A stretch of 64,000 nt of DNA from Bacillota bacterium (lineage in GTDB: Bacteria > Bacillota > Clostridia > Acetivibrionales > JAEZXR01): the NCBI GenBank assembly GCA_023419605.1, contig JAEZXR010000020.1:1-64000 (forward strand), in the 5' to 3' direction. The notes below the pieces were generated by a model. It saw nothing but the letters and a program-made list of their open reading frames with translations. It was not told the origin of the DNA and made no database searches. Made by a program: the position numbers and the translations under genes. Below are positions 28,201 through 34,000 of the stretch, in pieces. Every line of letters begins with the position of its first letter. The first letter of the stretch is position 1.

Positions 28201-29614
28201 CCAAGACAAGGTTGTACTTATCGGCGGTACGGAAAAAGACAGGGAGTCTGTCCTACAACTTTACCCCAATGCAGGCTTGCTGGAAATCAGCCCCGAGGAT
28301 TCGACTGAGGATATTGCCGGAAAGCTGGAGGCAAAAGCTTCACTTAACCATATTATATACATTGCTTCCGGCTATGCAGCTGACGGACAGGACGATCTGT
28401 TAATACAAGGCGGGGGAAGCGATATGCTTCAGTGCTTCCGGATGATTAAAGGGCTGCTGCGTTTAGGATATGGAAACAGGAGCATTGGTTTGAGTATAAT
28501 TACGGTGCAAGGCCAGCCCGTAAGAAAAGGAGACCGGGTAAATCCCTGCCATGCCGGTGTTCATGGACTCATCGGTTCCATGGCGAAAGAATATCCCAAC
28601 TGGAAAGTACGGCTTGTGGATCTGGAAAGTGATTTCTGCCTGTCGGTTACAGACATTTTCACTCTGCCTGCCGATGTACACGGAAATGTTTGGGCATACC
28701 GCGGCAAAGAATGGTATCGGCAGAAATTGGTTCCCTTGCAGCAAAGCAAGCCCGGTGAAAGCTTATACAGGCCTGAAGGAGTATATGTCGTTGTCGGAGG
28801 GGCCGGAGGCATTGGAAAGATATGGACGGAGTATATGATCCGTACCTATCAGGCTCGCATTGTCTGGATCGGACGGCGCGAAAAGGATGGTGTCATCCAG
28901 GCTGAACTGGATTCGTTTTCGGCAATCGGGCCGGTGCCTTGTTATATTTCAGCGGATGCTGCAGATCCAAAGGCACTGCAAAGAGCCTATGAAGAGGTTA
29001 AGCAGAATTATTCCCAAATTCACGGGGTGATTCATTCGGCAGTAGGGGTACTTGATCAAAGTCTTGCCAATATGGAAGAGAAACGGTTTCTGGAGGGACT
29101 TTCTGCAAAGGTGGATGTAAGCGTGAATATGGCAAGGATTTTTAACAAAGACCCCCTGGATTTTGTGATGTTTTTCTCCTCACTGAGTGCATTTGCAAAA
29201 GAGCACGGAAAAAGCAGCTACTCCGCCGGCTGTAACTTTATGGATGCTTTTGCACATCGACTTTCCAGGGAATGGATGTGTGCCGTGAAGGTAATGAATT
29301 GGGGCTACTGGGAAGGCGTTGGGATTGCCAATGCCGTTCCGGAGGCTTTTAAAAAGCGACTGGAGCAGACGGGCATACAATCCATAACGGCTCCAGAGGC
29401 TATGGAAGCTCTGGAGCTGCTTCTGACCGGATCTGCAGTTCAGAATGTACTGGTCAAAACTACAAAGCCGGGAGCCGTTGAAGGAGTTTTGGACGGGGAG
29501 AGCGTCAAGGTTTACACCGAAAATTATCCGTCTGATATTGAAAACATAATGAAGCAGGTAAGAAGCGGTATTAAAAGATTACATACAAGACAACAGAGGG
29601 GGAGCTGTAAATGA
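13799..29614 (+). CDS. Trans-AT polyketide synthase 1 (loading module, M1, M2, first part of M3)
   Basis: A 5271-residue megasynthase that starts the polyketide and carries out the first extensions. Domains by residue: AprA-type methyltransferase 1-510, GNAT 514-706, ACP 730-806 (Ser769); KS1 851-1280 (Cys1019, His1154, His1199), DH1 1469-1750 (His1502, Asp1671), KR1 1760-2150 (Tyr2090), ACP1 (Ser2243); KS2 2339-2775 (Cys2508), DH2 (His2995, Asp3168), KR2 (Tyr3588), ACP2 (Ser3746); KS3 3842-4278 (Cys4012), DH3 (His4502, Asp4676), KR3 to the C-terminus (Tyr5141). Every KS is followed by the short LPTYPF-type linker of trans-AT systems and no AT is present. The start is a TTG with AAGGGAGG 8 bases upstream. 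It overlaps the next gene by four bases (ATGA). Module 3 lacks its MT and ACP here; they are on the next protein. Confidence 0.95.
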   Translation: MSAVLNSYLYGYVAVPVIISCIKNNLFKIVSSSEPVHFNDIVENLHANGGHLRVALQMMESLRWISRNDNDEYLLSQKSDIYRKIPEDITKLLSFPMHEYVSKSQKRHSIKKWIEMSAKRWNIEDTVFADFLDGMLAIPLLVALKKNNFLGSKDHHTAPLFSALSPAVHKEVTRFFTDRGWLEQEGGGYVFTDNGRFMTERISIFETVAFYRPMLANMSEVIFGDCKVVFARDENGRKSHIDPALNAKGCCFQHENHFSDIEEIILSIFNRKPITEQPKYIANMGCGDGTLLKRIYEVIKNKSLRGEVLHQYPIKLIGMDRNEKILMETIHTLENIDHLILKGDIADPLQAIADIKNYGIQDTENILHVRSFLDHDHPYIAPSDSAAVNVRLHVPSKEVFVSEEGTEIPAASVMQSLVEHFGRWWEISGKHGIIVLEAHSLDSKATGEFLDVCESLCMDEIHRFSQQQLVEAGTFLMAAAEAGLFPDEKFFRKYPKTLSFSRNTLNYFRPMDYRVRYAKKTDLPVLEKLEEQCWDHGLQMPSSVLEKRIELYPQGQLVIETDNRVVGALYSQRIDNTEDLKSVNFETVGNLHRKDGPIIQLLALNVFPDMQHRNLGSRLLEFMLQRSSLESGVRTVVGVTRCKNYGRHSHLSPQEYMNLRNPQGRLVDTVLRMHESHGAQIIEAISGYRPQDIKNKGYGVLVKYDVFNRRSNDIRVGSEVSEMPVKKENPEKLQLIKDFILKTVAHIHGGINRDDLLLEQPLMELGLDSGDLMELNEQISYTFSIPLESTFFFKYNTISKIIMYLQERTEFMQKVELKTEETFSTGQDIQGDSIKGNEQTDTVCKTIAKESDIAIIGVACRLPGGIKSKEQLWELLEDGRDAIGKLPAKRWEWPANINPEHEHKGIDMGGFLDDIAAFEAAFFRISPKEAELMDPQQRILLELSWQCIEDAGYGAKALSGSKTGVFIGASGSDYSKLLDKRMEEVEAHFGVGTSLAVIPNRISYFYDFHGPSIQIDTACSSSLVAVHQAVKSLCGGECGQALVGGINILCDPSNSIAYYKAGMLAKDGRCKTFDKEANGYVRSEGAVMMLLKPLGQALADQDNVYAVIKGTAINHGGQSGGLTVPNPDKQAALLVEAYKTAGVEPETVSYIEAHGTGTSLGDPIEISGLKEAFSELSKVKEEVQEPYCGLGSIKTNIGHLEAAAGIAGILKVVMSMRHRRLPASIHFSEINPHITLSKTPFYIVSHNKPWQPEGFRLLLRAGISSFGSGGANAHVVLEEAPAQIKQVSKENPAYMICLSAKTEEALRQKERDLAVWLEKEGRQNSLTVISGTLLLGREHFGERAAYIVKDIEELKKKLNKVLETGQAAGCFRESPAKKGQQRDQGSEELGRTILKELGERKNVNEQEYGKKLTVLAEMYVKGHDLDWGAIFEDKRLPHISLPPYPFSGDRYWVTGKGAATGSAAHSTVRAAIHPLLHQNTSDFSKQRFSSTFTGQEFFLADHVVKGQRVLPGVAYLEMVRAAVEKASGPMKNIRLKSIVWTRPIIVKDQPVEVHIVLYPEENGEISYEIYSGREDGSQEVIVHSQGSAVKGSLGETGTLNIRALQTECSSRVIPSARCYEAFKTIGLDYGAGHQGIKELYAGQGQVLAKLSLPSSILDTQNQFVLHPTLMDSALQAAFMIDSGEMKLTLPFELQEVEIYEKCTPEMWAWVRQRDGSIAEDGLQQLDIDLCDAAGRICVRLKGYSSRVPKGDIGLAGHKTAMGTLMLEPVWKEQAADWKAESPEYTRHLVILWEEGEVFRESIQLQMGKVRCLSLQSGQSGTDARFQDYAVQVFEEIKNIFKERPRDKVLVQVVTAVKGERQLFSGLFGLLKTAGLENPMFAGQLIEVEDEESTEGIIEKLRENSRCSADSPIRYSNGKRYVAGWSEAKIQQEAAAIPWKDKGVYLITGGTGGLGLIFAGEIAHKVKEATLILTGRSALDRDKQAQMKELEAAGARIEYRQVDVTQKDAVYNLIRSVEGDFGGLNGILHCAGIIKDNLIIKKTKTEFLEVLAPKVTGLVNLDEASRGLPLDFFVLFSSMVGALGNLGQADYSAANGFMDAYAEYRNTLVASGQRQGQTLSVNWPLWKEGGMRVDPEAEKMLLQNLGLAALRTGRGVLALYQCLASKRSQVMVLEGKLARIRQKLLSVVVAAVTKAKKPASEPEDDTALTGKVHTALMRGVSKVLKVKLEDIDLDTELDEYGFDSITYNEFSNKINDEYKLELTPVIFFGYPTLRSFAGYLLENHRTALAAHFTVQAGVEVPVQELEYDGEESLKDKRRRPRFAGMGAVSLQKPEATEDATVAIIGISGIFPGARDVNELWRNLVEGRDCITEIPKDRWDWQEYYGDPKKEKNKTNVKWGGFIDGVDEFDPQFFGISPREAELMNPQQRLLMTYVWKAIEDAGYSAQSLSGTKTGIFVGTFDSGYGKLLSAANVAVESYSSTGMIPSVGPNRMSYFLNFHGPSEPIETACSSSLVAIHRAVNAIENGTCEMAIVGGINTMITPELHISFSKAGMLCEDGRCKTFSDKANGYARGEGVGMIFLKKLKAAEQAGDHIYGVIRGTAENHGGRTNSLTAPNPVAQAELLKTAYRTAGVDPRTVTYIEAHGTGTKLGDPIEINGLKMAFQALYKDTENTKMVDSHCGLGSIKANIGHLEYAAGIAGVIKVLLQLKYKTLVKSLHCDTVNPYIQLTDSPFYIVRETGEWKAVQDAEGNSVPRRAGVSSFGFGGVNAHVVIEEYVPSGGKPAPIGINGQNPAIIVLSAKNKERLKEQAQQLLNEIEAKQLSNADLADIAYTLQVGREPMEERLGLIATSVNQIQKKLKGFVEDTEDIEDLYYGQVKRNKEMVDVFAADEELQEAIVKWVQRRKYGKLLEFWVKGMIFDWHTLYGDIKPRRINLPTYPFARERYWVPKTGAKAGGAPGAATAALIHPILHQNTSDLYGPRFSSIFTGREFFLADHVVGGRKLLPGVAYLEMARAAIEQSLGGFKEGKSRIRLKNIVWARPIVAGDGPVQVHIELFPEENGEISYEIFSNPEENDTASIVHSQGSAVPGLVEEASVLDIKALLAECSQNTISSAQCYEAFRKAGLDYGPGHRGIEKLYLGQEQVLAKLSLPLTVPDAEGGFILHPGMMDSALQASLGLLPEPAGFSPLVPFALEELDIYRSITSEMWAVVRYSKGCTSMGAVKKLDIDICDSTGEVCVRMKGLLLRALEGETDGAGSAAAFGTLLLQPDWKEKAVAGSAEKSDYLRHVVIICEPWGVSQEDIEAGLKAELLMLQSRQQAIEARFQTYTKNVFEQINGILKSKPVGNVLVQVVVSMKDEQKVFSGISGLLKTARLENPKFTGQLVEVEPGEDTAGIIAKLRENGKVPGDSHIRYRDGKRYVAGWSQIEALPEEAVVPWKDRGVYLITGGAGGLGMLFAREIAHKVQGATLILTGRSALSKDRQAQMKELEAGGTRIEYRQVDVVQRDAVYNLIKNVKADFGNLNGILHCAGIIKDNFIVNKTKEELSEVVAPKVAGLVNLDEASSELPLDFFLLFSSIAGALGNQGQVDYAAANAFMDAYAEYRNGLVEHKLRYGRTLSVNWPLWREGGMQVDARAEAMMLQNLGLTAMETTRGIQALYQCMASGRSHVMVLEGKIARMKQKLLSPKPAAVAEAGKTPMEPLPSSGMNTGSLRRKVQEALRKETSGLLKVKAEDIDVTTELKEYGFDSFTYIEFANRLNEKYKLELTPAVFFGHPTLQSFADYLVGEYQAVFAARFVEKIPDEVSVEEEPVQDAEYEVQPKLSEKRRRSRFATAAPKAEAAGHEPVAIVGMSGIFPKARDLDEFWRNLWEAEDCITEIPKERWDWREYYGDPAKEANKTNIKWGGFIEGIDEFDPQFFGISPREAELMDPQQRLLMTYVWKAIEDAGYCAQSLSGTKTGIFVGTAASGYSNLLARANVAIEGSSSTGMAPSVGPNRMSYFLNIHGPSEPIETACSSSLVAIHRAVSAIRDGTCEMAIAGGVNVILNPELHISFNKAGMLCEDGRCKTFSDKANGYVRGEGAGIIFLKKLKAAEQAGDHIYGVIRSTFENHGGRANSLTAPNPNAQAELLKTVYTRAGIDPRTVTYIEAHGTGTELGDPIEINSLKAAFKELYKAWGETGVSNSYCGLGSVKTNIGHLELAAGIAGVIKVLLQLKYKTLVKSLHCDAVNPYIQLTDSPFYIVRETGEWKAVQDAEGNVVPRRAGVSSFGFGGVNAHIVIEEYIPDNPGRVQAETAGQRPVIIVLSAKNTERLKEQAQQLLNAVMAERFTDISIADAAYTLQVGRQHMEERLGLIVTSVEELKEKLKGFVEGRSDIEGLYYGQFKRNKEALSVLAADEDIEKTIDAWIAKGKYTKLLDLWVRGVAFDWNKLHGGLRCNRISLPTYPFARERYWIPEAEAKTAVGCTEAAPGMTAAIHPLLQQNTSHLLEQRFSSTFTGEEFFLRDHIVKGQRILAGAACLEMARAAAEESARDLKGHKSGMVLKNVVWVKPIAAGTHPVRIHTGLFLEDNGEISYKIYSEPGEAGSEIIIHSQGSVVIPGHLGKSAMLDIKALQAECSKSTISSVQCYDAFKELGIDYGPGYRCIEKLYVGSGKVLAKLSLPSALTGTITQFVLHPCMVDSAIQASLGLMPETGSDRPSLAFALEEMEIVGSCTPAMWSYVRYSEDGKAGGKVQKLDIDLCGENGKVCVRIKGFASRTLEGDIQTGTRTEVLRPAASTGALSVEPTLLPVWDVTSYRKIENFPSSQDKVVLIGGTEKDRESVLQLYPNAGLLEISPEDSTEDIAGKLEAKASLNHIIYIASGYAADGQDDLLIQGGGSDMLQCFRMIKGLLRLGYGNRSIGLSIITVQGQPVRKGDRVNPCHAGVHGLIGSMAKEYPNWKVRLVDLESDFCLSVTDIFTLPADVHGNVWAYRGKEWYRQKLVPLQQSKPGESLYRPEGVYVVVGGAGGIGKIWTEYMIRTYQARIVWIGRREKDGVIQAELDSFSAIGPVPCYISADAADPKALQRAYEEVKQNYSQIHGVIHSAVGVLDQSLANMEEKRFLEGLSAKVDVSVNMARIFNKDPLDFVMFFSSLSAFAKEHGKSSYSAGCNFMDAFAHRLSREWMCAVKVMNWGYWEGVGIANAVPEAFKKRLEQTGIQSITAPEAMEALELLLTGSAVQNVLVKTTKPGAVEGVLDGESVKVYTENYPSDIENIMKQVRSGIKRLHTRQQRGSCK
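16348..20660 (+). other. Module 1: KS-DH-KR-ACP
   Basis: KS1 has the full Cys-His-His set (DTACSSSLVA, EAHGTGTSLGD, NIGHLEAAAG). DH1 has HVVKGQRVLPG and HPTLMDSALQ. KR1 has GGTGGLG, FSSMVGALG and ADYSAANGFMDAYAE with both Tyr and Asn, and IKD at the LDD position, as in B-type ketoreductases. The ACP has EYGFDSIT. The predicted result is a trans double bond. Confidence 0.85.
20812..25165 (+). other. Module 2: KS-DH-KR-ACP
   Basis: KS2 has ETACSSSLVAIHRAVNAI and is close to KS3. DH2 has HVVGGRKLLPG and HPGMMDSALQ. KR2 has VDYAAANAFMDAYAE. The ACP has EYGFDSFT. All catalytic residues are present, so a second double bond in conjugation is expected. Confidence 0.85.
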
Positions 29615-31045
29615 TGAAAAAAATGGACGAACTTTTATGTAAATTGTTATTTTGTCAATTGCAGTTTTTAGGATTGTTTTCCGAAAAAAAATTTGTTTTG
29701 TCTCACCTTACGGAGAAAATCAATTGGCGTGGTTTTTATACCCGGTGGTTGGAGGAAAGCCTGGAGGCCTTAGCCAGGAACAATTATTTGGTTAGAGAAG
29801 GTGCTAGCTTCTGTGTGGCAGCTACGGTCCCGGTGGATATAACTTCTGCATGGGGGGAATGGGAACGGCAAAAGGCTACATGGCTGGAGAACCCCGATAT
29901 GAAGGCAAGAGTGGCCCTTGTGGAAGCTACACTCCGCGCATTGCCGGAAATTCTTACAGGAAAGGTACCTGCAACAGATATCATCTTCCCTGGTTCCTCT
30001 ATGCGATTGGTGGAAGGTATTTATACACACAATAGGGATGCGGACTTTTTCAATGAAGTGGTTGCCGATACTGTAGCAGCGTTTATTGAAGCGCGTATAA
30101 AACAAAATTCATCTTCAAAACTCCGGATCATTGAAATGGGTGCAGGTACGGGAGGGACAGCCAGAGTTGTCTTGCAAAAGCTGCAGCCTTACGGGGACTT
30201 TATTGAGGAATATTGTTATACCGATGTATCAAGAGCATTTCTGATGCATGCGGAAAAGGAATATGGTCCGCAGAACCCCTATTTGACATACAAGCTTTTT
30301 AATGTGGAACTGCCTGTTGACGGCCAGGGAATTGGTGAGGGCGGGTATGATATTGCCATAGCGGCGAATGTTTTGCATGCCACAAGGGATATACGGCAAA
30401 CATTGCGCAATGTCAAAGCAGTCCTGCAAAAGAACGGTCTGCTATTGATTAATGAGCTGAGCAGCAATACACTGTTTACTCACTTGACCTTCGGGCTTTT
30501 GGAAGGATGGTGGCTTTATGAGGACGCTGTACTTCGGATTCCCGGCTGCCCGGCCTTATATCCTGCGACATGGAAGGCAGTGCTGGAAAGTGAGGGGTAT
30601 CAATCCGTCTGTTTTCCCGCACAGGAAGAGCATGAACTGGGACAACAGGTCATTGTCGCCGAAAGTGACGGCATCATCCGCCAAAAGCAGCAGCCCTTGC
30701 CAAAGCGAGAAGCAGTAACGGTTGAAAGACAGGATAAAAAAACAATAAATAGAAACCTGCCTCAAAAGGAACGTCTGCAGGAACAGGATGCCATCGACCA
30801 GGAGCTGTGTGATAAAAGCACAGCCTATTTTAAAAAATTAGTTAGCGAAATTTTTAAAATTCAATACGACAGGATTGACTCTTCGGAGCCTCTGGAAAGC
30901 TACGGGATTGATTCCATTCTGGTTGTCCAGTTGAATAACGCTTTGCAGAAAGTATTTGAAGATATCAGCAGTACCTTGTTCTTTGAGTACCAAACCATTG
31001 ATGCCCTGGTGGGATATTTTATCAAGAACCGGAAGGATGCATTGA
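25321..31045 (+). other. Module 3, split over two proteins: KS-DH-KR | MT-ACP
   Basis: KS3 (Cys4012), DH3 and KR3 close PKS1; the C-methyltransferase and ACP open PKS2. In DH3 the usual Pro of HxxxGxxxxP is Ala (HIVKGQRILAG), while Asp4676 is kept. KR3 has SSYSAGCNFMDAFA, where Cys replaces the usual Asn four residues after Tyr. The MT has the SAM loop EMGAGTGGT, and the ACP has SYGIDSIL with Ser435 of PKS2. An alpha-methyl branch is expected, with a double bond if DH3 works. Confidence 0.8.
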
Positions 31046-34000
31046 TAAAGCTGGTGGGACTTGACGGCTGCGAGGAAAATAATGACCGTGAGGAAATTCC
31101 TGACGATGATACAGTTCCGTCGGACGTGGCGGAAGCAGCAGGGAAGCCTGCATTTAAGCCGGAATTAAGAAAATCCGGACGACGGACTCCAACGGTAGAT
31201 TGCCGGATAAAAGCAGAAGAAAATGAAAGCCCATTGGAACCCATTGCCATAATCGGTATGAGCGGGCGTTACCCTCAAGCGAAAAATCTAGATGAATACT
31301 GGGAGAATTTAAAAGCAGGAAAAGACTGCCTTACGGAAATACCGCCAGAGCGGTGGTCTCTGGAAGGCTTTTATAACCCGGATGTACATGAAGCTGTGGC
31401 ACAGGGGAAAAGCTATTGCAAGGTTGGCGGCTTTATGGACGGGTTTGCCGATTTCGATCCGCTGTTTTTCAATATTTCCCCCCAGGATGCAATGTATATG
31501 GATCCCCAGGAACGGATATTCCTGGAAGAATGCTGGAAGGCCCTGGAGGATGCCGGTTATACCAGAAAAGAGCTTTCTGAACAGTTTGGCGGGAGGGTTG
31601 GTGTTTTTGCAGGGGTTACCCGAATCGGCTACAGTTTATACGCGCCTGAGGTGTGGAAAAAAGGAGATAGGAATTTCCCGCGTACTTCCTTCAGTTCGGT
31701 AGCCAACAGGGTTTCCTACCATTTTAACCTTCATGGGCCCAGCCTACCGGTAGATACCATGTGTTCCTCCTCCTTAACGGCGGTTCACGAAGCCTGTAAG
31801 TACCTCCTCCAGCTTGAATGTGAAATGGCTATCGCCGGAGGGGTCAATCTGTATCTTCATCCCCTGGGATACACGGATCTTTGTGCTAATCGGATGATCT
31901 CCGCAGACGGAAGGGTTAGAAGCTTCGGGAAGGGAGCAACAGGCTTCGTACCGGGTGAGGGTGTAGGCGTAATTATACTGAAACGTTTATCCAGAGCGAT
32001 TGAGGATAATGACCACATTTATGCAGTTGTTAGAGGGACGAATATTAACCATGGGGGTAAAACCAACGGGTTTACCATTCCCAATCCCCATGTGCAGGCA
32101 GAGCTTATCCGGACAGCCCTAGACAAGGCGGGGATCAATGCCCGTACCGTCAGCTATATGGAAGCGCACGGCGCCGGTACGGATCTCGGCGATCCCATTG
32201 AAATAACAGGACTCACCCAGGCTTTCAGTAAGGATACTGCCGACACAGGTTATTGTACCCTGGGTGCGGTAAAATCCAATCTGGGGCATCTGGAGGGGGC
32301 AGCAGGCATTGCAGGACTCACAAAGGTTTTACTGCAGCTCAAACATCGGAAGCTTGTTCCCAGTTTGCACGCAAAGGAACGAAATCCGAATATTGATTTC
32401 GATAAAACCCCGTTTACTGTCCAGCAGGAGCTTGCCGATTGGAAACGGCCTGTGGTTGAAATCAACGGTGAGAGGAAAGAATATCCCAGGATTGCAGGCG
32501 TATCGGCTTTCGGAGCTGGAGGGTCCAATGCTCACGTGATTGTTGAAGAATATATCCCTGAAGCCTGTGAAAAGGCTCCTATGGCGGTAAACCACCGAAA
32601 CCCGGCGATTGTAGTACTGTCTGCAAAAAATGAAACAAGGCTTAGAGAACAGGTTCAGCAGCTTTTGACTGCCGTCAGGGATCATAAAATTAATGATGAT
32701 TGTCTAGCCGAGGCTACCTATACACTGCAGGTAGGACGGGAAGGTATGGACATGCGCCTGGCGACCATTGCTGGGACGGTCAGGGAGCTGGAGGAAAAGC
32801 TGCAAGGATTTTTGGATGGCCGGGATGGAATCATGGATTTGTATACAGATTCGGTGAAACGCAATAAAGAGACATTAGCTGCTTTAACCGGGGATGAAGA
32901 AATGCAGGAGACCGTAGAAAAATGGATCAAACGGAAAAAATACAGGAAAATCATAGAGCTTTGGGTCAAAGGTTTGAATTTTGATTGGAAGAAGATGTAT
33001 GGTCATAATAAGCCTGCAAGGATCAGCCTGCCAACCTATCCCTTTGCAAGGGAACGCTTTTGGCTGCCCGAAATTTACCAAAAGTCTGGCGACGGCATAA
33101 ATAACGGGGCAATTATGGCTGGTGGGCAGGAGGATGAGAGTGGAATACAGGAAGATGAAAAAAATAGGGAAGGTTCTTTCCTGGAGAACAAGCAGGAATA
33201 CACTGTAAATATCCCGGAAGCAGCAAATATGCCGGGTAGGGGCAGGCGATCGGAAATGATGGGCCTCAGTGTAAAGCAATGCCTGGAATGGGACCTGAAA
33301 GAACAAACCAGCCAACTGCTTAGTATTTCCAGAGATCAAATCGATATCGATGAAAACTTTATTCATATGGGTTTTAATTCCATCCACGCAGCGAAATTTT
33401 CAGCCCAGCTGGCCGGACATTTCGGATGTAAAGTTCCTCCTTCGGTATTTTTTGGGTATCCTACCGTTGCGAAGCTTGTAAAATACTATATAACGGAGCA
33501 TAAGGAGAGGGTGGAGAGGTTTTATCAGGAGGATACAGGAAGGAAGGTTACCGATCAAAATTCTAAGACTCCAACGGCTGCAGCCGTCAGGCAGGAATCC
33601 CGCAAGCCAGGGGCGGCAGTGGGGAGTATACCCCAAAACCTCCAGGAGCCTATTGCTATTATCGGAATGAGCGGACGCTTCCCCGGGTGCCGGAATATTG
33701 ATGAAATGTGGACGGCTCTTGAAACCGGGCAGGATATGGTGAAGGAAATCCCGGAAGACAGGTTCGACTGGAGGAAATACTATGGCGATCCTCTGAAGCA
33801 GCCTGGAACAATCAATTGTACCGGATTCGGAAGTGTCCCGGGCGTACGGGAGTTTGACCCCCTGTTTTTTGAAATTTCCCCCCTTGAAGCGGAAATCATG
33901 GATCCAAGGCAGCGGCTCCTGCTTCAGGAGGCCTGGAAGGCTTTAGAAGATGCAGGCTATGGGAAGTCCCAGATCCGCAGTAACAAAATCGGGATGTTTG

